Positions 37,269-46,700 of a stretch of 64,000 nt of DNA are shown here, one piece after another. Numbering within the stretch: position 1 is the stretch's first letter; each line of letters begins with the position of its first letter. The position numbers were made by a program, and so were the translations under genes. Location of the stretch: contig CAWCUU010000002.1 of assembly GCA_963798855.1 (NCBI GenBank), forward strand, positions 806,001 through 870,000, in the 5' to 3' direction. The DNA comes from CAWCUU01 sp963798855. GTDB lineage: Bacteria > Gemmatimonadota > Gemmatimonadetes > Longimicrobiales > RSA9. The notes under the pieces are model-generated. The model was given only the letters and a program-made list of their open reading frames with translations, had not been told where the DNA came from and did not search any database.

Positions 37269-37388
37269 ATGGACTTGGGAATCTACAGCATGGGCGCCCG
37301 ACGGACCTGGCTCTCGTTACTGGGTGGCGGCGGCTGGGGTGACCACTATCGGAACCCGTTTCACCGCCCGGAGTACACCGCGGCATGA
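37269..37388 (+). CDS. Small ORF (39 residues) coupled to the lipoprotein gene
   Basis: A 39-codon reading frame with a good ribosome site (GGAGG, eight bases upstream). It begins MDLGIYSMGARRTWLSLL and contains GGGGWGDHYRNPF. Its stop overlaps the ATG of the next gene (ATGA), the classic arrangement of coupled genes. The protein has no recognised domain; it may be a real small peptide or a leader that primes translation of the lipoprotein. The sequence is short, so chance is possible, but position, ribosome site and coupling all agree. Confidence 0.45.
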   Translation: MDLGIYSMGARRTWLSLLGGGGWGDHYRNPFHRPEYTAA

Positions 37389-38002
37389 ATCGTCGAACCT
37401 TTTCACGTGCGACCCTGGCGCTGGCCGTGCTCTCGGCGAGCTGCTCGGGTGGCGGCTCCGAAGGGGCGGTTTCCGATACCACCACCCGGGCGCCCGCGAG
37501 AGCGGGATCCAGGATGGACGCCCGAGGCGACACCACGGCCGAGCACACACCGGCGCAAGCCCAACCCCCATTAGCCCCATCCGGCGTGACCGACAACCTC
37601 GTGCCGCTCGACACGCTGGACGATCTGCCCTACCTGATGCTGGACGTGCACCGCGCGGACGTGAATGGAGACGGCCGCGAGGAGAGCGTGGAGCTGTGGG
37701 TCGAGGCGTCACGGGACCGGCAGGGCCGGCTGATGCTGGATGACGGCCAGCGCTGGGCGCTCGTCGTGCGCGCGGAGGAGCGGATCTACCGACTGTTCGA
37801 CGAGTTCGTGCAGCTCGCGCAGCCCCGCTTCCAGATCATCGAGCCGGACGGCGGCGGACCGCCGATAATTACGCTCATCCTCGATCAGAGCGCGGGGCTG
37901 CTGGTACAGACATTCCGCTGGGATCCGGTGCGGCTCGGCTTCGAGCGACGGACGCCTGTCCGGCTGACGGGCAACCGGCTCTATGAGTCCCCGGCACACT
38001 GA
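37385..38002 (+). CDS. Lipoprotein of unknown function
   Basis: A 205-residue predicted lipoprotein: a signal peptide ending in LSASC (lipobox, Cys20), then a low-complexity linker rich in T, A and P (about 25-68). A globular C-terminal domain holds ADVNGDGREESVELWVE, which looks like a single FG-GAP/EF-hand-type calcium loop. No family name is evident. It overlaps SURF1 by 20 bases and is coupled to the small ORF before it. It may be a periplasmic partner in respiratory or envelope function, but this is context only. Confidence 0.7.
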   Translation: MNRRTFSRATLALAVLSASCSGGGSEGAVSDTTTRAPARAGSRMDARGDTTAEHTPAQAQPPLAPSGVTDNLVPLDTLDDLPYLMLDVHRADVNGDGREESVELWVEASRDRQGRLMLDDGQRWALVVRAEERIYRLFDEFVQLAQPRFQIIEPDGGGPPIITLILDQSAGLLVQTFRWDPVRLGFERRTPVRLTGNRLYESPAH

Positions 38003-38807
38003 CGAGGGCGGCCCTCCGCCCGGTCCAACCCTCCGCCTCACCTGGTCCGGGGTGCTGGGCAGCGTCGTCGCCATAGCCATCGCGCTGGTGTGCATCCGCC
38101 TCGGTATCTGGCAATTGCGCAGGCTACACGAGCGCCGGCAGGTCAACGCGGCGGTAGAGGCTCGAATGGACGAGCCCCCGATAACGCTCGACCGGGTTCC
38201 GTCCGACACGGGCGGGCTCCTGTTTCGCCGCGTCCGCGTGCGAGGGCCGATCGATGCCGCCCATTCCCTGGTCGTTGCCGGACGGAGCTACGAGGGCGCC
38301 CCCGGCGTCCACCTCGTGACGCCGGTCAGGATCGGAAGCGGCGCCGTGCTCGTGAATCGCGGCTGGCTCCCGTCACCGGACGCCGCGACCGTGGACATCC
38401 AGCCCTACGACACCGTCGGTACGCTCGGTGTGATCGGTCTCGCGCTGCCGTTCGATCCGCGGGAGGACGGCGTCGACTACAGTGGCGCCGCGGATTCCAG
38501 CGGATTCCGGCGCGTCTGGTACGGTTACGAGGCCGCAATGCGGCGGCAGCTTCCCTATCCGAGCGCCTCGTTTTACCTGCAGGCCTTGCCGGCCGAATCA
38601 CCTGACCCACGCCGGGTCGGGCCGCAGAGCCTGCCCGCGCGGCTCCCACCCCCCACGCTGTCCGAAGGGCCGCACCTCAGCTACGCGGTACAATGGTTCA
38701 GCTTCGCGGCGATCGCGCTCATCGGCTGGGGGCTGCTCGCGCGCCGCAGCGGGGCAGTCGTGCCCGCCTCGTCAGCCGAAGACCCCGAGCCGGAGCTCCG
38801 CGGATGA
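37983..38807 (+). CDS. SURF1 family cytochrome oxidase assembly protein
   Basis: A 274-residue SURF1/Shy1-type protein with the expected two terminal helices. The first (about 22-42) is followed by GIWQLRRLHERRQ. The last (about 239-258) follows HLSYAVQWFSFAAIALIGWG, a family hallmark. The central periplasmic domain contains VLVNRGWLPSP. SURF1 helps insert heme a into cytochrome oxidase. No oxidase genes are in this window, so the partner locus is elsewhere. It ends at a strong bidirectional hairpin facing the DUF892 gene. Confidence 0.9.
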   Translation: MSPRHTDEGGPPPGPTLRLTWSGVLGSVVAIAIALVCIRLGIWQLRRLHERRQVNAAVEARMDEPPITLDRVPSDTGGLLFRRVRVRGPIDAAHSLVVAGRSYEGAPGVHLVTPVRIGSGAVLVNRGWLPSPDAATVDIQPYDTVGTLGVIGLALPFDPREDGVDYSGAADSSGFRRVWYGYEAAMRRQLPYPSASFYLQALPAESPDPRRVGPQSLPARLPPPTLSEGPHLSYAVQWFSFAAIALIGWGLLARRSGAVVPASSAEDPEPELRG

Positions 38808-38811
38808 GGAA

Positions 38812-38840
38812 CGGGCCGTCGCGCAGCACGCGACGGCCCG
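38812..38840. terminator. Bidirectional hairpin between SURF1 and the DUF892 gene
   Basis: A perfect 12-base-pair stem (CGGGCCGTCGCG and its complement) with a 5-base loop (CAGCA) starts a few bases after the SURF1 stop, and it also lies downstream of the convergent DUF892 gene. No long U-tract is present, as usual in high-GC genomes. It is probably a shared terminator. Confidence 0.7.
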
Positions 38841-38864
38841 CCCACTCCGTTGACGACGCGCGGC

Positions 38865-39359
38865 CTAGCCGCGAATCGCTTCGATGTTCACCACCTGCTC
38901 CGCGAGCTGCGTGAGCTTGTGGTCCGTGTTGCCTTCCTCGTCCAGCGTCTGCTGTAGCAGGTCCGCCTGATCGTCGAGTCCGAGCTCGCGGGCGTAGGTC
39001 CGGACGCTGCCGTACCCCGCCATCTCATAGTGCTCCACCCGTTGCGCCGACGTAATCAACGCGGCGTCGAGCACGTCCGAGTCGCCCTTCGCCTTCAGAA
39101 CCTCATCGCCTTCCTTGATGAGACCCTTCATGGCCTCGCAGTCGGAGCGCTTCGGCTTCTCGCCGAGCTTCTCGAATACCTGCTCCAGTCTCCGAATGTG
39201 CCCCTTCGTCTGCTCCAGATGCCGGTTGAACGCGTTGCGCAGGTCCGGGTGCTTCGCCGCGCCAGCCATCTTCGGCAACGCATCCGTGATGCGGTGCTCG
39301 GCGTCGTACAGGTCGCGCAGCTGATCGACGTACAGTTCCTTCAGTGATTCGAGCTTCAT
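38865..39359 (-). CDS. DUF892 (YciE/YciF-like) ferritin-like protein
   Basis: A 164-residue four-helix protein of the DUF892 family. It begins KLESLKELYVDQLRDLYDAE and contains the conserved AEHRITDALPKM and RVEHYEMAGYGSVRTYAREL, which carry the likely di-iron ligands. It is associated with general stress protection in enterobacteria. A strong AGGAGG ribosome site that is itself palindromic (GGAGGATCCTCC) sits directly before the ATG. Single gene, no operon. Confidence 0.9.
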   Translation of the reverse strand: MKLESLKELYVDQLRDLYDAEHRITDALPKMAGAAKHPDLRNAFNRHLEQTKGHIRRLEQVFEKLGEKPKRSDCEAMKGLIKEGDEVLKAKGDSDVLDAALITSAQRVEHYEMAGYGSVRTYARELGLDDQADLLQQTLDEEGNTDHKLTQLAEQVVNIEAIRG

Positions 39360-39536
39360 GGAGGATCCTCCTTCAACGTGGGTGGTGATGCAGGCGGAGC
39401 CGGCTACGACCGCCGTCGCGCCGGCTCCGCGGGCATTCGATTCGCGGCGCCCCGGCTCCGACGGGGGCGCCGGACAACGATGACGTCGTCAGAGGAAGGG
39501 AGGGTGCAAGTTGAGTGCCGGCAAATGTTTGTGCGA

Positions 39537-39974
39537 TCAGGTCGACATCGATTCGGCGCGCGACTTCAGCGCCTCGTTCATGGCCTCGAACCCGGCCCGG
39601 GCGCTCGGCTCGAAGAAACGTTGCAGGAGCGGCACGGCGAGGCCGATGACGCGCTCGCGCTGAACGAACCGGATGCTGCCGCCGTCGAGCGGCTCGATCT
39701 CGAGCACGTGCTCGCCGTCGAAGATTCCGGGGACGAGCAGCCGGGCCAGCCAACGGAGCTCGCGTTGCGGTTGGGCATTCAGCACGGTTGCGCGCAGAGT
39801 CACGGCGCGGGTCCCCGGCGGCTCGAGCCGAACGTGCAGCGTCCTACCTCGACGCGGCTCGCCGCTGATCCGGCGAATGAAGGGATTCCACGCCGGATAG
39901 GCATCGAAGTCGATGAGGATTGCCCAAACCCTCTCGGCGGATGCGTCGATCTGTATCTCGGTTCGGATCTCCAT
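39537..39974 (-). CDS. SRPBCC (START-like) domain protein
   Basis: A 145-residue START-like fold: EIQIDASAERVWAILIDFDAYPAWNPFI at the N-terminus is the hallmark of polyketide-cyclase/dehydrase-like SRPBCC proteins. The C-terminal helix is FEPSARAGFEAMNEALKSRAES. It would bind a hydrophobic ligand. The ATG at 39974 gives the standard N-terminus. An upstream TTG at 39998 overlaps the endonuclease IV stop and is a weaker choice. It follows nfo on the same strand. No specific role. Confidence 0.8.
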   Translation of the reverse strand: MEIRTEIQIDASAERVWAILIDFDAYPAWNPFIRRISGEPRRGRTLHVRLEPPGTRAVTLRATVLNAQPQRELRWLARLLVPGIFDGEHVLEIEPLDGGSIRFVQRERVIGLAVPLLQRFFEPSARAGFEAMNEALKSRAESMST

Positions 39975-39994
39975 TCGGCGATCTCTCGCTCCGC

Positions 39995-40885
39995 TCAAAG
40001 CATCGAGCGCAGCAGCTCGATCATGCGGACGTCCCAGGGATCCGGCGTAGGATCGGCATCGTCCACATCCATCTTCTCCTGCGGCGTCTCCAGGATCAGG
40101 GGCACATCGGCGCTGCGACGGTCGTGCAGCAGCCAGCCGAACGGCTCGGCGCCGATCTGCCCCTCGCCGATCAGCGCGTGTCGGTCGCGGTTGGAGCCGA
40201 GCGAACCCTCACTGTCGTTCAGGTGGAAGAAAGCGGGCGGCTCGCCGACCGCATTCTCGAACGCGTCGAGCACCTGGCCGAGGGCATCGGGCGATGCGCT
40301 GATGTCGTACCCGGATGCGAACAGGTGGCAGGTGTCCAGGCCGTACCCCGCCCGGCTGCGGAGACGACGCGGAAGCGCGGCGAGGATTCCCGCGACCTCC
40401 TCCGGCGTGCGGCCGACGGTCCGGCCGGCGCCCGCGGTGTTCTCCACCAGCAGGCGGACCTCGCCGCCCGCGTGCTGGAGCGCGCCCGCCATCGCGCGTC
40501 CGACCCGCTCCAGCGCCGCATCCACAGCGCCACCTCGCGCGGAGCCGGGATGGAAGCAGACGGCGCCAATGCCGAGCGCGCTCGACCGTTCCATCTCCTT
40601 CGCCAGACCGGCCGCGGCACGGCCGTACTTCTGTTCGTCCTCCGTCGCCACGTTCAGCACGTACGCAGCGTGAGCCATCACGTGCTCCGCCCGTATGCCG
40701 CTGCCGGCGAGCGCGGTTCGGAAACGCTCCACGCGCTCCGCGCGGATCGAGGAGCGATCGCCGTAGAACTTCGGTATCGCGGTGAACAGCTGCAGCGCCG
40801 ACATGCCCGCCGCCGACGCGCGCCGCACGGCCATGTCGATGCCGCCTTTATCGATGGTGTGGCCGCCCAGGATCCGCTTCGTCAT
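39995..40885 (-). CDS. nfo: Deoxyribonuclease IV (AP endonuclease)
   Basis: A 296-residue TIM-barrel endonuclease IV. The conserved motifs are all present: GAVCFHPGSARG, LLVENTAGAG, GLDTCHLFASGYD and FHLNDSEGSLGSNRDRH, which supply the three-zinc site residues, then ALIGEGQIG. It removes abasic-site lesions in base-excision repair. The length is usual for the family. ATG start. Cytosolic. Confidence 0.92.
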   Translation of the reverse strand: MTKRILGGHTIDKGGIDMAVRRASAAGMSALQLFTAIPKFYGDRSSIRAERVERFRTALAGSGIRAEHVMAHAAYVLNVATEDEQKYGRAAAGLAKEMERSSALGIGAVCFHPGSARGGAVDAALERVGRAMAGALQHAGGEVRLLVENTAGAGRTVGRTPEEVAGILAALPRRLRSRAGYGLDTCHLFASGYDISASPDALGQVLDAFENAVGEPPAFFHLNDSEGSLGSNRDRHALIGEGQIGAEPFGWLLHDRRSADVPLILETPQEKMDVDDADPTPDPWDVRMIELLRSML

Positions 40886-41005
40886 TCTCGCTCGCTCCGG
40901 TCATGTGCGCCCGTGCAATCTCCGCACGGAGCGGGTCACAATCAAATCCGGGTTTCTGTGCGCCGGCGCGGCGGATACCTTCATCGCTCGACCGGCGGTT
41001 CCGGC

Positions 41006-41227
41006 GACCGGAACCGTGCGGCCTACGAGGGCGTGACGCTCGCGCAGGCGGCGGACTGGGTGATCAATCGTGAGCTGGTGCAGCATAACGGGGACGGCGG
41101 CATCATCGCGCTGGACGATCGCGGCGAGATCACCTCGCCGTTCAACACCGAAGGCATGTACCGAGGCTATGTGGACGGCACCGCTGGACGCATGGAGGAG
41201 GCGCCCGGTCTCAGCTGCGCCGGATGA
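41006..41227 (+). pseudogene. C-terminal fragment of an isoaspartyl peptidase/asparaginase
   Basis: A plus-frame stretch of about 73 codons reads GVTLAQAADWVINREL, HNGDGGIIALDDRGEI and PFNTEGMYRGYVDG, the recognisable last quarter of Ntn-type isoaspartyl peptidases (iaaA). No start codon or N-terminal part with the autocleavage threonine exists upstream, where the nfo gene lies on the other strand. It overlaps the end of the neighbouring minus-strand lipoprotein gene by 17 bases. It is most likely the stump of a deleted gene. Confidence 0.7.
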
Positions 41228-41570
41228 GTCGCGTGGTGCCGAGGTCCGGCGCTATGACCAGCTCCAGCCGGTCGCCCGGGAACACCGACAGCGTCTCGGT
41301 CCGATAGTTCGACGATGCCAGCAGGTGGATGTGGAACGAGACCTCGCGGGATCCGTTCGGGAGGACGAAGTCCGCCTCGGAATGGCCGGTCACGCTGCCC
41401 AGCCGATAGGGAGCTCCCTGGGTGATGGCATAGACGGTGGCGTCGTTGAAGTTCTGATTCTCGACATGCACGCTGACCGGCTCGGGGGCGGCGTTGCGAT
41501 GGTGCCGGAGCAGCCCGCAGGCAGAGAAACCTAGAGCCATTGCAGCGGCGACCAGAACCGCTCTTTTCAT
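41211..41570 (-). CDS. Small lipoprotein of unknown function
   Basis: A 119-residue predicted lipoprotein: signal peptide ending in GFSAC, then a beta-rich domain with NQNFNDATVYAI, SHEADFV-like and VSFHIHLLASSNY strands. It resembles small carboxypeptidase-regulatory or transthyretin-like folds but matches none clearly. The ATG at 41570 has GGAGG five bases upstream; the frame opens further upstream without support. Divergent from the ATP-grasp gene, so they may share a promoter in the 55-base gap. Confidence 0.75.
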   Translation of the reverse strand: MKRAVLVAAAMALGFSACGLLRHHRNAAPEPVSVHVENQNFNDATVYAITQGAPYRLGSVTGHSEADFVLPNGSREVSFHIHLLASSNYRTETLSVFPGDRLELVIAPDLGTTRLIRRS

Positions 41571-41625
41571 GGAAGCCTCCATTCGTCGGACCGATTCTGA
41601 TACACCGGGATCACGCGAACGAGCC

Positions 41626-42945
41626 GTGGCCGCCCGCGTGCTGATCCTCCTCTCCAAGCGGTCCTACCGCGCGGATGACTTCCTGGACGCCGCGGCACAC
41701 CTCGGAGTCGAGGTGACGGTCGGCACCGACCATCGCCCGACGCTCGAGCGCTTCGCGCCGGAGGCGACGCTCTACCTCGACTTGGCGGATCCGGACCAGT
41801 CGATCCCCTGCATCCTCGAGCTCGACCGGTCGCATCGGCTGCGAGCCGTGATCGCCGCCGAGGACGACGGCGTCGTGCTCGCGGCGCAGGCCGCCAGTGC
41901 GCTGGGACTGCCGCACAATCCGCCGGAGGCGGTGGCGACCGCTCACCGCAAGGACCATATGCGCCGCGCTCTCCAGTCGGCGGGAGTCACGTCTCCGCCG
42001 TGGATCGTGCAATCGACCGACGTCGAGCCCGCGCGCGCCGCGGAGCGGGCCGCCGAGGCCGTGGGCTATCCGCTCGTGCTCAAGCCGGTCTCGCTCTCGG
42101 CGAGCCGCGGCGTGATCCGCGCAAACGACGCGGCCGAATTCCGCTCGGCGTGGCGGCTCATCGTCGCCATCCTGGATGAGCCCGATGTGCGGAGAGCCGA
42201 CCGCGAGGGCGCGGGGCTGATCCTGTCAGAGGCGTACATCCCGGGTGTCGAGATGGCGCTGGAGGGCATTCTCGACGACGGCGAACTACGCCTGCTCGCG
42301 CTGCTGGACAAGCCGGACCCGCTGGAAGGGCCGTTCTTCGAGGAGACGCTGTACGTGACGCCGTCGCGTTGGGCTCCGGAGGCCCAGCGCGCAGCGCTCG
42401 AGGTCACGGCGCGGGCGTGCGCGGCCCTCGGCCTGCAGAACGGGCCGATCCACGCCGAGATTCGCTGGGACGGGAAGCTCGCGTGGCCGCTCGAGGTGGC
42501 CCCCCGCTCGATCGGGGGGCTCTGCTCGCGCGTGCTGCGCTTCGGAGTCGGCGTATCGCTCGAGGAGCTGATCCTGCGCCACGCCTGCCGTCTCGAGCCG
42601 CTGCTGCCGGACGGTATCGCAGGCGGACATGGGCGAGAGGTGCCGCTCGACCCACCGGACCCGGCCACCGCACCGCCAGCTCAGAAGGCACGCGGCGCAG
42701 CGGGCGTGCTGATGCTGCCCGTGCCCGAGGCCGGCGTGCTTCGCAGCGTCGAGGGGAGGGAGGCGGCGCTCGGAATCCCGGGAATCGAAGGGGTGACGAT
42801 CCTGGCGCGGCCGGGCGACATGCTGGTTCCCGCGCCGGAGGGGCACCGCTATCCGGGATTCGTGTTCGGCAGGGGCTCGGACCCGGCCGCCGTGGAAGCG
42901 GCGCTGCGGGATGCGGGTTCGCGGATCCGCTTCCTTCTGGAGTGA
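41626..42945 (+). CDS. ATP-grasp domain carboxylate-amine ligase-type protein
   Basis: About 439 residues with an ATP-grasp fold. The N-terminal Rossmann-like domain has VLILLSKRSYRADDF. The lid/ATP site has YPLVLKPVSLSASRGVI, and the metal site has GPIHAEIRWDGKLAWPLEVAPRSIGG. The C-terminal domain is about 100 residues. Such enzymes join a carboxylate to an amine with acyl-phosphate formation (carbamoyl-phosphate/biotin-carboxylase group). The substrate is not clear. The GTG at 41626 is chosen to leave a promoter gap to the divergent lipoprotein. ATG at 41569 is an alternative. Confidence 0.8.
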   Translation: MAARVLILLSKRSYRADDFLDAAAHLGVEVTVGTDHRPTLERFAPEATLYLDLADPDQSIPCILELDRSHRLRAVIAAEDDGVVLAAQAASALGLPHNPPEAVATAHRKDHMRRALQSAGVTSPPWIVQSTDVEPARAAERAAEAVGYPLVLKPVSLSASRGVIRANDAAEFRSAWRLIVAILDEPDVRRADREGAGLILSEAYIPGVEMALEGILDDGELRLLALLDKPDPLEGPFFEETLYVTPSRWAPEAQRAALEVTARACAALGLQNGPIHAEIRWDGKLAWPLEVAPRSIGGLCSRVLRFGVGVSLEELILRHACRLEPLLPDGIAGGHGREVPLDPPDPATAPPAQKARGAAGVLMLPVPEAGVLRSVEGREAALGIPGIEGVTILARPGDMLVPAPEGHRYPGFVFGRGSDPAAVEAALRDAGSRIRFLLE

Positions 42946-42951
42946 AGGGTC

Positions 42952-43551
42952 TTACTTCGCCTGGCGGTAGTAGGGGTTCTCACCCGCGGCATGATCGGTG
43001 ACGTCGACGATCTCGCCGATCTCAGGGATCGCCTGCCGCAGCATGCGCTCGACGCCCTGGCGCAGTGTCACGCGGGCCATGCCGCACCCCTGACAGCCAC
43101 CGCTCATCTCGAGGAAAACGGCGTCCTCGCGCACGTCTATGAGCGTGATGCTGCCGCCATGCGCTGCAATGCCGGGGTTGACCTGTGCCTCCAGCACCTG
43201 CAGCACACGCTCCGCGAGCGGGCCCTCCGGAACCGGCCCCTGTTGTCGCACCGGCTCCGGCTGGCGCACGACGAAGCCGCTGCCTCCGGCCGCATCGATG
43301 TAGTCGATCGTGCGACCCTGCACCCGCTGCAGGCTGGAGCCCTCGATGAAGACCTTGAAGTCACCTTCGTTGATGACGATGTCACCCGGCTCCTTCTCAT
43401 CGACGAGCGAGAGCTCGTACTCCGGCGCGATCGGACTCGCGCTCGCGCACGCGACGCGCAGCGCGGCCCCGTCCATCGACGAAGTCAGCGAAACAATGGT
43501 CCGCCTCGCGGCGTCCGTGAACGTCAGCATCTCGGTATCGTCTCCATGCAT
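42952..43551 (-). CDS. nfuA: NfuA-type iron-sulfur cluster carrier
   Basis: About 199 residues: an N-terminal HesB/IscA-like domain (TFTDAARRTIVSL to DYIDAAGGSGF) lacking the cysteine motif, joined to a C-terminal NifU-like domain with MSGGCQGCGMARVTL, whose CxxC holds the [4Fe-4S] cluster. It carries clusters to target enzymes. The start at 43551 is the ATG nearest the conserved N-terminus. The frame opens to 43650 but is not protein-like. It is divergent from the S9 peptidase. Confidence 0.88.
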   Translation of the reverse strand: MHGDDTEMLTFTDAARRTIVSLTSSMDGAALRVACASASPIAPEYELSLVDEKEPGDIVINEGDFKVFIEGSSLQRVQGRTIDYIDAAGGSGFVVRQPEPVRQQGPVPEGPLAERVLQVLEAQVNPGIAAHGGSITLIDVREDAVFLEMSGGCQGCGMARVTLRQGVERMLRQAIPEIGEIVDVTDHAAGENPYYRQAK

Positions 43552-43704
43552 GCCACCCCGTTGATCGTGGCGGGGTCCGGGTTCCTGCCGCAATACCCCG
43601 GCCGTGATGGGCGGTGCCGGGTCGCGGGTCGCTTTGCCGCGCGCCGCCACCGAATCTACCTTTCGCCCGGCCGGTCTACGCTACCCCTGCGCGTCGAACA
43701 TGTC

Positions 43705-46700
43705 ATGGCTCTGATCACTCGTCCGCACCACCGCGGCCCCCGGGCTGCACGCGCCGCGCTCCTCCTCGCCCTCGTCGGAAGCCCGACGGCTCCGCTGCAA
43801 GGGCAGCAGACGCCGCGCGCGCTCGATCACGCCGATTACACACGCTGGAGTCGCATCCGCGGCGAGGCGCTCTCCCTCGATGGCGCGTGGCTGCTCTACA
43901 CCGCCGAGCCCGAGGAAGGGGACGCTGCGCTGCACGTCCGCTCTGTCCACTCGGCAACCGAATACGTCGTCCCGCGCGGGACCGACGCCCGCTTCACCGC
44001 AGATACCCGCCAGGTGGTCTTCCGCATCCACCCGCTCTACGCCGAGCTGCAACGAGTGAAGCTGGAGCGTGCAAGGGCGGAGGAATCGAAGGCGAAGCCA
44101 AAGCCTAAGGCGCCGCCGCTGCCGCACGACTCGATCGGCGTCCTCGACCTGTCGGACGGCGCGATCTTCCGCGCCGGACCCTTGGAGTCGTTCGAGCTGC
44201 CGGAGGACTCCGGCGGCGTTCTGGCCTACCTGCTCGAGACCGGTGACTCGACGGGCGCCGCCGACACCTCCGCCGCAGGGCCGGGGCCGAGCCCCGCGGC
44301 ACCACCGCCCGCTCCACCTCCCGGCGTGATGCCGGAGCCGCCGGCGGGACAGGCCGCGGCAGCGGACTCCGCGGGTCCGCGCGGTGACCGTAAGCAAGGC
44401 GCCCCGCTCATGCTCCGCGACCTCACCAGCGGCCGCGAGCGGCGTTACAACGATGTCGTCGACTTCGCGCTCTCGCGCGACGGACGCCGCCTCGCCTACG
44501 CCACCTCCTCGCGGAAAGGAGACGGCGACGGCGTCTGGGTGGTGGAGACGCGAGACGGCTCGAGCTCGGCGCTGCTGACCGGGCTCGGCGACTATCGCCA
44601 CGTCGCGATCAGCGATGCCGGCGACCGCGTCGCGTTCGTCTCGAATCGAGACGCCTACGCGGCTGAAGCACCCCGCTGGACGCTGTACGCTCGGCGCTCC
44701 GGTGATCCCAATGCGCGCCCTGTCGCGACCGGCGAGGCGCGGGGGCTGCCATCCGGCTGGGGTGTCAGCCCGAACGCGGAGCTGGCCTTCTCGCCCGACG
44801 GCGAGCGGCTCTACTTCGGCAGCGCGCCGCTCGCGCAGCCGGATCCCCCGGTGCGTGCCGAGGATGATCGCGTCAACGTCAATGTGTGGAGCTGGACGGA
44901 CGGCTATATCCAGCCGATGCAGCTCAAAGAGCTCGCCGAAGAGCGGAAGCGCAGCTATCTCGCCGTGGCTCTCCCGGACGGTCGGCTGGTTCAGCTCGAG
45001 ACGGATTCCGTGCCCGACGTCGAGCTCGACGCCGACAGTGCGAGAGATCTCGCGGTCGGCCGCACGGACGTCCCGTACCGCCAAGCTCTGTCGTGGGACG
45101 ACCGCTTCTACGACTACTGGCTGATCGATGTGCGCACCGGCGAGCGCCGGCGGATCGCGGAAAGGGTGCGCGACAGCCGCACGCTCGAGAGCTTCGCGGA
45201 CGGGCGCGCCCGCCTCTCGCCGGCAGGACGCTACGTCTCCTGGTACGACGCCGACAAGGGCGCCTGGGAAGGGTACGACGTGCGACGGAACCGGACGCTA
45301 TCGCTGTCGGCCGGGATTCCTTTCCCGATCCGGGACGAGCTGAACGATCAGCCGACCCCCGCCGCGGCATACGGCTCCGCCGGCTGGACCGTGGGGGACC
45401 GCCGCTTCCTCGTGTACGACAACTATGACCTCTGGGCGGTCGATCCGACGGGTCGCGAGGCGCCGCGCGCGGTCACCGAGGGGGCGGGCCGTCGCGACTC
45501 GCTGCGCCTGCGTCGCATGGATCTCGATCCGGACGAGCCCGCAGTGGATCCCGCCGCGCCGATGCTGCTCGCGGCGTTCAACACGGCGACGAAGGCCGAG
45601 GGATTCTTTCGCGACCGCGTGAACGGCGATTTGCCGCCGCAGCGACTGCTCTACGATGATCGCTCGTTCTCGCGGCCGCTGAAGGCCGCGCGTGCGGACG
45701 TGCTGCTCTACGCGCGACAGAGCTTCCGCGAGTTCCCGGATCTGTGGGTGGCGAACACGGAGCTGCGCTCTCCGCGCAAGATCAGCGACGTCAACCCGCA
45801 GCAGTCCGAGTACCGCTGGGGCACGGCGGAGCTGGTGAGCTGGCGCTCTGCGCAGGGGACGAAGCTGCAGGGCGTGCTGTACGAGCCGGACGGCTTCGAT
45901 CCCTCCCGCAAGTACCCTCTGCTCGTCTACTTCTACGAGCGGCTGAGCGATCGGCTGCACCAGTACATCGCTCCGGCGCCGGGCAGCTCCTCGATCAACA
46001 TCTCGTTCTACGTCAGCCGGGGCTATCTCGTCTTCACGCCCGACATCCCGTACCAGATCGGGTATCCGGGAGAGAGCGCGGTCGATGCGATCGTGCCGGG
46101 GGTGCTCAGCCTCGTGCGCCGCGGCTTCGTGGACGAGGCCCGCATCGGCGTACAGGGTCATAGCTGGGGCGGCTACCAGACCGCGTACATGGTCACGAAG
46201 ACGAACATGTTCGCGGCCGCTGAGGCCGGCGCCCCCGTCGCGAACATGACCAGCGCCTACGGCGGCATACGGTGGGGCACCGGCATGAGTCGGGAGTTCC
46301 AGTACGAGCACACACAGAGCCGACTCGGTGGCACGCTCTGGGAGATGCCGATGCGCTATCTCGAGAATTCGCCGCTGTTCTCGGCCGATCGCATCCAGAC
46401 GCCGCTGCTGATGATGCACAACGACTCGGACACGGCCGTGCCGTGGCAGCAGGGGATCGAGATGTTCATGGCGCTGCGTCGACTACAGAAGCCAGCGTGG
46501 CTCGTCGTCTACAACGGTGAGCCTCACGGCCTCTCGCGGCTGGCCGACCGGAAGGACTGGGCGATCCGGCTGCAGCAGTTCTTCGACCATTTCCTGAAGG
46601 GCGCGCCCGCCCCCGTCTGGCTGGTCGAGGGGGTCCCGGCCATCGAGAAGGGACGTACGCTCGGCCTCGATCTGGTCGAGCGGACCGCCGACGAGTCGGT

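Noticed and set aside
42991..43704. N-terminal extension of the S9 peptidase frame
   Set aside because: It is antisense to NfuA and lacks protein character; the signal peptide starts at 43705.
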